14,751 nucleotides of DNA from Candidatus Albibeggiatoa sp. nov. BB20 (GTDB lineage Bacteria; Pseudomonadota; Gammaproteobacteria; Beggiatoales; Beggiatoaceae): assembly GCA_016744725.1 (NCBI GenBank), contig JADGDW010000123.1:1-14751 (forward strand), in the 5' to 3' direction. Positions 5,436 through 13,383 of the stretch are shown here, in pieces. The translations under genes were made by a program, and so were the position numbers. The stretch's first letter is position 1, and each line of letters opens with the position of its first letter. The notes beneath the pieces were generated by a model. That model searched no databases. It was not told the origin of the DNA and was given only the letters and a program-made list of their open reading frames with translations.

Positions 5436-8400
5436 TTAAACCTTAGCCACAATAGAGACTAACACCCGCCTACGATCTTCTAAGATGACTCGACTTGCCA
5501 TAATTTGCACATCGATAGTATCTCCATTTTTCCGCTGTTCTCCACGACGTTTAACAAAACTAGGGTCTTCACGGGTCATCAAAATGCTGTAATACTCTCG
5601 AACCGCATCACTGTGAGTTGCCGTAGGTAAAACCAATGTAAATGGCTCACCAACCATTTCCGCCTCAGTATAACCATACATCTCCACATAGGTTCGATTG
5701 ACCTGTAAATAACGTCCACGATCATCCGTAATACACACACCTAATTTCACAATATCAAAAATGGATGAAATCAATGCCTCACTATCGGCAATGGTTTTTG
5801 GTAAATGATGATGCTTATGTGCATTAGGGTCTATATGGGTTTCAATCTGTCCTAAATGCCACGTATGCCAACCTGGAATAGGGAAATGTTTTGCCACACT
5901 GACCCACGTTACATTCTTCAAATTCCCTTCTTTACAGGCCAATTGGGTTTTCCAATGTGATTCCAAGCTCTTAGAATCATCTGCAACCCGCCGTCTTTCA
6001 TCTAACATGCGGCGACGATCATTAATATCGGGATATAAAATATCTAAAGCTTTTGGATTGGCCACCATATCATCAGCACTGTAACCTGTAATATCCTCAC
6101 AAGCCTGATTCCAGAAAATAATATTGCCTTCAATATCAAACGCATTCAGCATGATTGGCATGTGCTCAACCACCATATACATTCGTTCTTCACTGGCCTG
6201 TAAACTGGCTTGAGTCTGTTTATATTCGGTTACATCCAGCGCAAAGACGATAACGCCCACAATTTCACCTTGATTATTGCGATACGGAATTTTATCAATT
6301 TGCAACCAATGGGTATCATTATGCTCATCAGAATAACGCGCACTGATATCATATTGTGGTTTTCCTAGCTGAATCGTTTCTTCACAATCATTAAATTTAG
6401 AGGTGATAGACTCATCATTGCCAAAGGTTTCTTTTGCTAACTTATTGGTTTTTAACAGATGATTATCATTATCCCGATACCAAATCATGGCAGGCACAGT
6501 ATTGAATATCATTTGCTGTTCTTCCCATTGCTTGCGCAAGGTTTCCCACATCCGCTTACGCTCACTAATGTCATGCAGCAACCCAAAACTAAACAACACC
6601 GTCCCTTTAGCATCTCGCACCGCATCAACACGTTGCCATACTGGGAAAGTTGTACCTTGATTATCCATCATATCCAACTCGCCTTCCCAAGTGCCACCTT
6701 TTTCAATCTCAGGGCTAATTTGCGACTCTAAAACATTCAATGATTCGGCTGGGAAATAATCGCGGAAACTGAGTTGTTTGGCTTCTTTTAAATTGCGTCT
6801 AAACAAACGTTCATGGGCTGGATTGATATAAATCAGCTCACCATTTGGATTGCTAATGAAAATCGCTTCTTCTGATGACTCTATAATCGATTTGAATAAA
6901 CGTAAATGACCCTGCGCTTTCTTACGTTCGGTCACATCAATACCCACGCCAAATAAATAATCTAAACTGCCGTTGGCTTTAACAATCGCGCGGCTATGCC
7001 ATTCAACTAATAATTGATGCCCAGATTTTGTCAGTACATGGCTTTCCATTAATAGCGGCTGCATGGTTTTAATCAGCGTATCAAATTCTTTGGAAGCAAT
7101 CGCGCGTTCAGACTCAGGAATAAAGGTGGTTAAAAACTCTTTATCCGTCACATCGCTCAATTCATAGCCCAATGCCGTCAACATCGCTTTATTAATCATG
7201 CGGGTTTTACCATCGGGATTGATGGCAAAGAAAAATGCGGGTGAGGCCTGTACAAGGGTGTTTATAAAATCTTTTTCCTTGCGTAAAGCTTCTTCAGCCG
7301 CTTTGCGTTCGGTAATATCTTTAACAGTGGCACAAATCAGTGAACGCCCTTGGAATAAATAAGTGTTGCCTGCGGAAATTTCGACAGGGAATACCGTTCC
7401 ATCTTTTTTACGATGCCAGCGTAATGGAATCACTTGGACTTTTTTATTATTGGTACTGAACGCCGCCCGTTTTTGTGATTCAGCAGATACCGCTTCTGTG
7501 GTCATACGGGAAAATTCTTCTTTAGAATAGCCGTACAAATCCACTGCTGCCCGATTGACATCAAAGAAGTATTGGGTGTTTGCATCATAAACCACGGTTG
7601 GATTGCTGGCTGCTTCAAACAATTGGCGGTATTTGGATTCATTTTCCCATAGCGAGGTTTCAATATCACGCTTCTCGCTAACATCACGTACCGCGACGGC
7701 AACCCATTGTTTATTGTCGCACTTAAAGGGACTGGTACGCATTTCGACAGGGAATACATTACCATCTTGTTTGGTATGATATTGCTGTAACACTTCCTTC
7801 GTATTTTTCTGCAATGCATTGGCGGCTTTATCAGGTTGAGCTGATAATTCAACAATGGTTTTTTCCAATAATTGGCCACGACTATAACCATAAATATGGG
7901 ATGCAGCTTTATTCACATCTAAAATCGTTAAGCTTTTTTGCTCGACTAAAAACAGCCCATCATCTTCAACTTCCAACACTTGACGATATTTGCGCTCTAA
8001 TTTTTGCAGCTCGTCTTCCATACTATGCGATTCAGTAATGTCCACATGTGTACCAATCATCCGAATCGCTTTGCCATCGGTATCCCGAACCACTACGGCA
8101 TGATTTAGCACCCAGCGATATTCATCTTGATTGTCTTTAATCCGATGCGAATTTTCACAATAGCTGGTAATGCCTTCAATCGTATTTTGAATGTCGGTCA
8201 TTACTCGTTGATAATCATCAGGATGAATTCGATCATGCCAAAAGTTAATGGTGTTGATTGCTTCGTTCAAATTAAATCCAAACATTTGTCGCCATCGTGG
8301 GGAGAAATTCACCGTATTATTTTCTAATTCCCAATCCCATAAATCATAATTGCCTTCGGGTAAATTACTGATGGAGGGTTTTTGTGTATTCTTGCGTAAG

Positions 8401-9146
8401 GCCTGCTCCATTTCCTTATAAGCACTCATGTCAGCAAATGAAATTACCACCGCATAAGGAGTTGTCACATCATCGCGCCATAAAGGATAGGAATTGATCC
8501 GAATCCACACAATTGAGCCATCAGGTTTAACCACACCCATCATCACATCAGAATAAGGTTCGCCTGTGCGTAGCGTACAAATTGCAGGGTGGGTTTCGGT
8601 AGGAAAAGGTGAGCCGTCTTCGTGAATTGCACCCCAATCAGGATCAATCAAAGTCCAGCCCATCATTTGTTCAGCGGATAAGCCTAAAATCCGTTCAGCA
8701 CTAGGATTGCACGCGCCGATTGTACCGTTGGCATATTGTAGCACCACGCCTTCACGCAGCACATTGAGCATTTCATCGGCTACCATCGGCTGTTCACGGT
8801 CGCTAATGTCCATGCCTACGGCATAATATGCGTATTCACTAGACGCAGCGTTATTGGTTTCCCATAAAATAGTGCGATAGGTTTCATCACTACAGCGAAA
8901 ACGGCAAGAAAATGAAACCGTGGTTAAACCTGATTCCATTTGCTCGAAATAATATTGAGTAGAAGGCTGATCTTCAGGGTGTACGAAGCTTAAAAAGGGT
9001 TTTGCTAATAATTGACCCGTTGTTAAGCCTAATAAGGTTTCCCACGCAGTATTGACTTCAATAAATTGCCGTTTAAAGTCTAAAATACAAAATAAAGCTG
9101 ATGACCGCCAAAAGAAACGGGAATGTTGCGCGTTATTCGCTGACAT
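5436..9146 (-). CDS. Ten-PAS-domain protein without output domain
   Basis: A 1236-residue soluble protein made of PAS domains in tandem, with approximate limits 12-117, 124-246, 262-375, 386-493, 506-615, 627-742, 750-865, 877-975, 989-1100 and 1123-1236. Many domains end in the PAC hallmark (MDISDRE, VDITES, VRDVSEKR, VKDITERK, IDVTERKK, LHDISERK, LDVTEYK) joined by short helical linkers. PAS domains sense ligands, redox state or light, or bind partners. No histidine kinase, GGDEF, EAL, HD or DNA-binding segment is present, and no transmembrane helix or signal peptide, so it is probably a cytosolic sensor or scaffold acting on a separate partner. A His-rich linker (H1110, H1112-1114) precedes the last domain. 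AGGAAAG precedes the ATG. The protein stops right after the last PAS beta-strand, 15 bp from a mobile element, so loss of a C-terminal output domain is possible. Confidence 0.88.
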   Translation of the reverse strand: MSANNAQHSRFFWRSSALFCILDFKRQFIEVNTAWETLLGLTTGQLLAKPFLSFVHPEDQPSTQYYFEQMESGLTTVSFSCRFRCSDETYRTILWETNNAASSEYAYYAVGMDISDREQPMVADEMLNVLREGVVLQYANGTIGACNPSAERILGLSAEQMMGWTLIDPDWGAIHEDGSPFPTETHPAICTLRTGEPYSDVMMGVVKPDGSIVWIRINSYPLWRDDVTTPYAVVISFADMSAYKEMEQALRKNTQKPSISNLPEGNYDLWDWELENNTVNFSPRWRQMFGFNLNEAINTINFWHDRIHPDDYQRVMTDIQNTIEGITSYCENSHRIKDNQDEYRWVLNHAVVVRDTDGKAIRMIGTHVDITESHSMEDELQKLERKYRQVLEVEDDGLFLVEQKSLTILDVNKAASHIYGYSRGQLLEKTIVELSAQPDKAANALQKNTKEVLQQYHTKQDGNVFPVEMRTSPFKCDNKQWVAVAVRDVSEKRDIETSLWENESKYRQLFEAASNPTVVYDANTQYFFDVNRAAVDLYGYSKEEFSRMTTEAVSAESQKRAAFSTNNKKVQVIPLRWHRKKDGTVFPVEISAGNTYLFQGRSLICATVKDITERKAAEEALRKEKDFINTLVQASPAFFFAINPDGKTRMINKAMLTALGYELSDVTDKEFLTTFIPESERAIASKEFDTLIKTMQPLLMESHVLTKSGHQLLVEWHSRAIVKANGSLDYLFGVGIDVTERKKAQGHLRLFKSIIESSEEAIFISNPNGELIYINPAHERLFRRNLKEAKQLSFRDYFPAESLNVLESQISPEIEKGGTWEGELDMMDNQGTTFPVWQRVDAVRDAKGTVLFSFGLLHDISERKRMWETLRKQWEEQQMIFNTVPAMIWYRDNDNHLLKTNKLAKETFGNDESITSKFNDCEETIQLGKPQYDISARYSDEHNDTHWLQIDKIPYRNNQGEIVGVIVFALDVTEYKQTQASLQASEERMYMVVEHMPIMLNAFDIEGNIIFWNQACEDITGYSADDMVANPKALDILYPDINDRRRMLDERRRVADDSKSLESHWKTQLACKEGNLKNVTWVSVAKHFPIPGWHTWHLGQIETHIDPNAHKHHHLPKTIADSEALISSIFDIVKLGVCITDDRGRYLQVNRTYVEMYGYTEAEMVGEPFTLVLPTATHSDAVREYYSILMTREDPSFVKRRGEQRKNGDTIDVQIMASRVILEDRRRVLVSIVAKV

Positions 9147-9177
9147 AATGCTTTCCTAAACCACAATAGAGTGACTC

Positions 9178-9252
9178 ATAGGCATCGCACAGCAGTGACA
9201 CTTTTCCTACCCCATTTCATTTGCGATTTGTGATTGTTAATCGGATGCCTAT
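9178..9252. repeat. 9-bp inverted repeat upstream of the PAS gene
   Basis: ATAGGCATC (9178-9186) and GATGCCTAT (9244-9252) are perfect inverted repeats 57 bases apart in the gap between the WD40 and PAS genes. They could form a stem-loop in the intergenic message or be paired operator half-sites; nothing else decides between these. Confidence 0.35.
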
Positions 9253-9261
9253 CCACTGATG

Positions 9262-9317
9262 TGTTAACTGTTCACTATTAATTGTTTATTGCTTATGGGT
9301 AATTGATAATTGATATA
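9262..9317. repeat. Eight degenerate 7-base repeats
   Basis: The stretch reads in register as TGTTAAC, TGTTCAC, TATTAAT, TGTTTAT, TGCTTAT, GGGTAAT, TGATAAT, TGATATA, with T at the fourth position and A at the sixth in nearly every unit. Heptamer tandem repeats of this sort occur in intergenic DNA of filamentous cyanobacteria and Beggiatoa-type bacteria. It runs through the stop codon of the WD40 gene (9286-9288), so the repeat forms the last ten or so codons. Confidence 0.5.
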
Positions 9318-10296
9318 TGTGAATCATTTTGTCATCGCCACTTAAAGTCAAGTAGCGGCTATTTGGGCTAAATGCAACTGCCATCACTGCAGTAGAATGC
9401 ACGGAAGGCGACTGTAATAAAGCCCCTGTTTGTACATCCCAAATTTTCAGGTTGTGTCCTTGGCCACCACTTCCTGAAGCAATCAATTGTCCATCTGGGC
9501 TGAATGCAACCGTCATTACGGTGTGTTGATGCCCTGTCAACGTATGTTGTATTGTACCTGTATCTAACTGCCAAATTTTAATATTATTTTTTGTGCCGCC
9601 ACTACCAACAACCAATCTTTTATCATCTGAAGACAGTGCCATCGCCATAATCGAGCCATTTTGGCCTTTAAGTGTCTTGAGTACCCGCTGTGTGTTGATA
9701 TCCCAGATTTTAATGGTTTCATCCCAACTGCCTGAGATGATTTTTGTTCCATCAGAAGTGTAAGCCAATGCCCATACTGAATCTTCATGACCTGTTAAAG
9801 TATGAATTAACTGTCCTGTTTCAGTATCCCAAATCTTAATGGTTTTATCCCAACTTCCCGTAGCAATTTGTTGACCACTAGGGCTAAATACAACGGCAGA
9901 CACCGAGGTTTGGTGACCTTTTAATTTAAATTTTAGTTTACGTTGAGGAGCATCCCAAATTCTAGCGGTATCGTCAACACCACCACTTCCTGAGACTATC
10001 CATTGCTTATCAGGGCTTAAAGCAATGCGATTAATCCAGTTTTTATGCCCAGACAAAGTATACATTAATCGGCCTGACTTAAATTGCCAAACTTTGATCG
10101 TTTTATCCAAGCTGCCTGAAACCAACCACTTTCCATCATGGCTGAAATCTAACGACATTACTGAATCATCATGTGCAACAATGGTTTTGATCTCATTGGC
10201 TGTGACTGTCATCGTGGTTTCGATTGGAACGGTCTTACAATGAGTCAAAAATAGTATCGTAATGAATAAAAAAGTGGCTAAAGCGCACTGCCTCAC
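9286..10296 (-). CDS. WD40-repeat protein, probable lipoprotein
   Basis: A 336-residue protein of seven WD40 repeats, enough for one complete seven-bladed propeller: about 36-76, 77-120, 121-162, 163-204, 205-248, 249-292 and 293-334. Repeats show the GH...SPDG...SGS.D.TIKIWD pattern (for example SWDKTIKIWDTETG at 148-161). The N-terminus RQCALATFLFITILFLTHC is a type II-like signal with Cys20 as the possible lipid anchor, but His at -1 is unusual for a lipobox, so cleavage is uncertain. The start is GTG at 10296, chosen because AGGAGA lies seven bases upstream. WD40 propellers bind other proteins; the partner is unknown. The PAS gene follows 139 bp downstream on the same strand and may be co-transcribed. 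Confidence 0.87.
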   Translation of the reverse strand: MRQCALATFLFITILFLTHCKTVPIETTMTVTANEIKTIVAHDDSVMSLDFSHDGKWLVSGSLDKTIKVWQFKSGRLMYTLSGHKNWINRIALSPDKQWIVSGSGGVDDTARIWDAPQRKLKFKLKGHQTSVSAVVFSPSGQQIATGSWDKTIKIWDTETGQLIHTLTGHEDSVWALAYTSDGTKIISGSWDETIKIWDINTQRVLKTLKGQNGSIMAMALSSDDKRLVVGSGGTKNNIKIWQLDTGTIQHTLTGHQHTVMTVAFSPDGQLIASGSGGQGHNLKIWDVQTGALLQSPSVHSTAVMAVAFSPNSRYLTLSGDDKMIHIYQLSITHKQ

Positions 10297-10332
10297 GTTT
10301 TAGTCTCCTGCGAATGCGAACAATGGTTTGGG

Positions 10333-10361
10333 GAAATACCATGCAAAACTCGTTCAATCAA
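10333..10361 (-). promoter_or_regulatory. Candidate promoter for the WD40 gene
   Basis: On the minus strand TTGATT (10361-10356) and TATTTC (10338-10333) are 17 bases apart, with TGG making an extended -10. It lies about 36 bases before the GTG start. Match quality is moderate. Confidence 0.35.
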
Positions 10362-10603
10362 TGAACATATTTAATGAATAATAATAAACCATTGGAAATT
10401 AAGCCCAGATTCATCAAATATTCTCGTTTCTATATACATTTAAGATTCTTATAGTTATACCTATCAAAGCGTGAAAAATAAAGGGAATTCTTGAGTTTAT
10501 TTGTAAAATAATTCAATACGTATTTTTTAGATTTTGGGGAGTTAATACAAAAACTGCAACTTTGTGGGGTTATATCATAGATTTATTGAGGGAATGATCT
10601 ATT
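10362..10603. other. AT-rich stretch without recognised features
   Basis: No ORF with a plausible start and binding site, no RNA gene and no strong terminator seen. An open frame without start around 10502-10594 does not resemble anything I know. Given the transposase tail that follows, this could be eroded insertion-sequence DNA. Confidence 0.3.
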
Positions 10604-10816
10604 TTGTGCTCATATCAATATTTCGGGCAATTCTTGAGGGTCAATAAAGCTGATAGGATTTCCTGTTACATATTTGTTGAAAACAGCATTGGTGGTATGA
10701 AATGCTACCGAATTCTTGTAAATAAGCTGAGAACCCATCTGCTTAATCTATATGACCTCATGCTTGGATTTTGTGACAGACTTTGGAATTTCTACATGAC
10801 TGTTTTTTTATCATGA
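10604..10816 (+). pseudogene. C-terminal remnant of a DDE transposase (IS5/DDE_Tnp_4-like)
   Basis: The frame encodes NKADRIS, then VENSIGGMKCYRILVNKLR, then DLMLGFCDRLWNFYMTV. This follows the C-terminal pattern of DDE transposases of the IS5/DDE_Tnp_4 kind, with the catalytic Glu in VE, the IGGMKRYRI-like helix, and the (C)GLWNF segment near the end. The N-terminal two thirds with both catalytic Asp residues are absent, and the only start is a TTG without a binding site. It is therefore a dead fragment. No terminal inverted repeats could be assigned. The call rests on pattern memory alone. Confidence 0.5.
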
Positions 10817-10873
10817 AACAACTCTAAAATTTAAGGTAAATACCCTTATTTATTCTTTTTAACCCTAGAACTG

Positions 10874-10890
10874 TGGCATGAGTGTGGCAT
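10874..10890 (+). promoter_or_regulatory. Sigma-54-type -24/-12 promoter
   Basis: TGGCATG-AGTG-TGGCAT matches the RpoN consensus TGGCACG-N4-TTGCAT with one mismatch in each half and keeps the invariant GG-N10-GC spacing (GG 10875-10876, GC 10887-10888). It lies 40 bases upstream of ATG 10931, so transcription would begin near 10900 and leave a 30-base leader. The two halves also form a TGTGGCAT direct repeat, so a chance origin is possible. If real, an enhancer-binding activator encoded elsewhere would control the gene. Confidence 0.5.
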
Positions 10891-10930
10891 AATAACGGTC
10901 AAGCTAATATTGGAAAAAGGATGTATCATT

Positions 10931-11386
10931 ATGTTAGAACAGGAATTAGTGAAAATAGGCGGTACAAAATTATTAGGTGGCACTTTGCTTTCTATTGGTG
11001 GTGTTTCTGCTTTAGCTATAGGTGGTGTTATTGCGTGGAAAATGTGGAACAAAGATACGAGCAAAACATCAACAACCGATACTCCTGTACCTAAAACGAC
11101 TCAGTCGACAGAATCACTTGCCGAACAACAATGTACAGGTGATGAGTCTGCTCAAACACTACAAGCAGAATTACAAGCAGAAATTAATGCACTCAATGCA
11201 GAAAAGCAGCAATTATCTGAACAAGTAGATGAACTTAAAACCAAGAATTCAAAAACACAGTCTACAACCATTCCGCCTGTTATTGAAAAACACAATGACG
11301 ACAGTTTTCCTAAAACTAATTTAAAACTAGGGATGCTACAACAACTGATCCGTGAAAATCTTGACTTTAGAAATGCAACAACCTAA
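10931..11386 (+). CDS. Small membrane-anchored coiled-coil protein, unknown function
   Basis: A 151-residue protein I do not recognise. A short N-terminal segment (MLEQELVKIGG) is followed by one Gly/Leu-rich hydrophobic helix (about 14-37, LLGGTLLSIGGVSALAIGGV), a Thr/Pro/Ser-rich linker (41-70), a coiled coil (about 72-107, containing LQAEINALNAEKQQLSEQVDELK), and a C-terminal segment ending LGMLQQLIRENLDF. The lack of a positively charged start followed by a cleavage site favours a single-pass anchor over a signal peptide. ATG 10931 is chosen because AAGGA lies nine bases upstream; the TTG at 10910 has none. A sigma-54-like promoter precedes it. No terminator is evident directly after it. 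Confidence 0.7.
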   Translation: MLEQELVKIGGTKLLGGTLLSIGGVSALAIGGVIAWKMWNKDTSKTSTTDTPVPKTTQSTESLAEQQCTGDESAQTLQAELQAEINALNAEKQQLSEQVDELKTKNSKTQSTTIPPVIEKHNDDSFPKTNLKLGMLQQLIRENLDFRNATT

Positions 11387-11771
11387 TTGTGGCTGTCTTA
11401 ATATAAATTCGAGCCTGACTTGATATAAACGCTGCGTTGATATAAACCATTGTTGCTTAATACAGTACATAAACTTAGTTTATTAAATCTATTGTGCAAA
11501 ACATGATTAAGTGATTATACTACTCAGGCCATTAAGATTTAATTTGAAATATTCAATTCTCTGTTTGCTGATAAAAATTAGTAATATAAGACCTATAAGT
11601 ATGTTTAATCAAAAATGATTTGCACGTGTGTTATGTACATTTCTTTTGGATTAAAAACAAATAAAATATGATGTTTATAGGTTTTTTTAGAGCCTTTATA
11701 TTAGTAATATAGTGTTTAAATCTTAAAAACTCACTTCCAATCATAAAGACCACTACTTGAGAGGTTTTATT
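11387..11771. other. Intergenic stretch with a repeated 11-mer
   Basis: No gene supported. TTGATATAAAC occurs twice (11420-11430, 11437-11447), preceded by a near copy TTAATATAAAT (11398-11408). The rest is AT-rich, with a small palindrome ATATTAGTAATAT near 11699-11711. It must contain the promoter of the exported LamG-like gene, but I cannot pick out convincing boxes. GAGAGG (11759-11764) is the binding site for ATG 11772. Confidence 0.35.
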
Positions 11772-12689
11772 ATGCTAAAAAACACACCTTCAATACTTAC
11801 AGCTTGCTTGGCTGGCTTTCTTGCTACAAGTACTGTCTCTGCTGAAGTTATCTCTATCCCACTTAATGCTGAAAATGAAGACAAATGGGAATTCGCAGAT
11901 GCAACATATACGTTTGAAACTTACCTAGGCCAAGAAGCCCTTATTTTAGAAAAAGGCTTAGTATTAGCTAAAGATTCAGATGGATTTGTTAATGGTACAG
12001 TTGAATTTGACATCGTTTATGACCGTGCTTATGACCCTGATATTGAAAAAGGGTTCGGTGGTGTTGCATTTCGTGCTCACAGCTTAACTGAATATCAAGT
12101 TGTTCACAGTCGTGACAATAACTTTGGTACAACTTACGGCTTACATTACTTCCCTATTTATGATGGCCAAAATGCAGTCCAATTATATTATGGTCCAGGC
12201 CATAACCCTGCAGTCATGAATGCACCTTACGATCAATGGGTTCACATCAAATTAGTGGTTGCTGACGACCAAGGTGAAGTCTTTATTGAAGATATGACAA
12301 CCCCTGTTTTATTCATCAATAATATTCGTGGTGATAGAAAAGCAGGTAAAGTAGGTCTTTACGGTGATTATGGTTTACCAATTCCATTATCATCAGTACG
12401 TATTTCTAACTTTAGCTATGAAATTGCAGATGCGCCTCCAGCTTTAGTAGGTACGCCTGACGAAGTGAAATATGCAAATGATCCTAACTTAGTTCAAAGT
12501 TGGTTAATTTCAAAGCCTTTTACTGCACCAGACGCAGTTACACCTAAATTAGCTGAAACAGCACGTGACGGTCTTGAATGGGATGTATTAAATTCTGATT
12601 ATGTTGGGATTGCTAATATTTCTGAAGTTGCGCATTGGTCTCCTACTACAAATGCTGTATTTGCCCGTATCAATATTAATTCTGACTAA
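11772..12689 (+). pseudogene. 5' fragment of broken exported LamG-like protein
   Basis: The first 305 codons of a secreted protein. A clear Sec signal peptide (MLKNTPSILTACLAGFLATSTVSA) would be cut before E25. Residues about 25-217 look like a concanavalin/laminin-G jelly roll of the DUF1080 kind (GTVEFDIVY, GFGGVAFRAHS, WVHIKLVV, GKVGLYGDYG). A second domain begins near WLISKPF (244-250). TAA at 12687-12689 stops it in mid-domain, right after NINSD, and the same frame resumes beyond. ATG 11772 has GAGAGG seven bases upstream; an in-frame TTG at 11757 overlaps that site and is rejected. The truncated product might still be secreted as a lone LamG domain. Role unknown; carbohydrate or surface binding is a guess from the fold. 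Confidence 0.7.
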
Positions 12690-12704
12690 AAAAAAAAAAA
12701 AAAA
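12688..12704 (+). repeat. A17 homopolymer inside a coding region
   Basis: Seventeen consecutive A bases begin within the TAA stop codon. They encode five Lys codons if the frame is kept. Tracts of this length slip readily in replication, transcription and sequencing. The stop's T lies 5' of the tract, so a length change alone cannot restore the upstream frame. Confidence 0.9.
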
Positions 12705-13130
12705 TTCTCTTTTGGCTTCAGTGATACTGCAAGTATATATCTTAACGGTAAACTTTTAATTGATATGAATGACGAATTCCAAAAACGTGACTATCGTTTC
12801 TTAGGCACTATGGGCTTTTTTGATGATATTTACTTACCATTGCGTAAAGGTGGTAATGAACTTTGGATTCTAGTTACTGAAAAATTTGCGGGCTGGGGTG
12901 TTAAAGGTAAATTTGATGATTTAGAAGGCATCCAAGTGGATATTTCAACAGCACCAGCAATAAGCTTTGACGGTTCTGGTAATGATTGTGCTGCAACCTA
13001 CTCTCCTGTTACTGGTAAATTAAATGTACCTTGCGTTGAACTTGTGAATGATCCTAATTTATATGAAGTAGGCTTAACACAAGAAGGTTCTGTTTTCTCA
13101 GTTGATGAAGACAGCATTAGACCTCGTTAA
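12690..13130 (+). pseudogene. 3' fragment of broken exported LamG-like protein
   Basis: In-frame continuation of the gene at 11772: five Lys codons, then FSFGFSDTASIYLNGKLL, then RDYRFLGTMGFFDDIYLPLRKGGNELWILV and GWGVKGKFDDLEG. This completes a galactose-binding-like jelly roll, with the FGFSD and YLNGKLL strands. The last 40 or so residues (AATYSPVTGKLNVPCVEL, YEVGL) are a further beta-rich segment. From memory of related proteins, the spacing between NSD and FGFSD (eight codons including the stop) is normal, so one codon (probably CAA, AAA or GAA) changed to TAA rather than an indel. The ATG at 12765 has no binding site and lies in mid-domain. Stop TAA is at 13128-13130. Confidence 0.65.
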
Positions 13131-13266
13131 GATTCACAGCAAGTAGTAATAGAAATCTAAAATATGGCTCAAGTTAAATAAAAATAAATAAACACCTGCA
13201 TTTTTAATTAAATTGTGCTACATTTTTCGTGATTTCTGGAGCTATAACATTGTTGAATCTAATTGA

Positions 13267-13307
13267 AGATCTGATAGGTGATTAAAACTTATCAGGTCTT
13301 TTATTTA
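13267..13307 (+). terminator. Intrinsic terminator before the beta-barrel gene
   Basis: AGATCTGATAGGT (13267-13279) pairs with ACTTATCAGGTCT (13287-13299), 13 pairs including G-U wobbles, with a 7-base loop, followed by TTTTATTT. It would end transcripts from the LamG-like gene and separate it from the next gene. Confidence 0.7.
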
Positions 13308-13383
13308 GATAGCGCAGCAACATTAGTCCAGATAAACTGATTTTTTGCAGATTTCCGTAACCAAACATTTAGGAGTAGGTTTC

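Noticed and set aside
10910..10930. TTG start for the coiled-coil protein
   Set aside because: ATG 10931 has AAGGA at nine bases; the TTG has no site and overlaps the leader.
11022..11228. Alternative-frame ORF inside the coiled-coil gene
   Set aside because: Frame shadow; the chosen frame has the membrane helix, heptad pattern and binding site.
4474..12689. Reassigned TAA codon (alternative genetic code)
   Set aside because: grxD and the second halves of the interrupted genes end normally at TAA, TGA or TAG, and two cases are better explained by mutation or error.
13345..13383. TTG start for the beta-barrel protein
   Set aside because: It would put the real binding site inside the gene and add 13 residues before an ordinary signal peptide.
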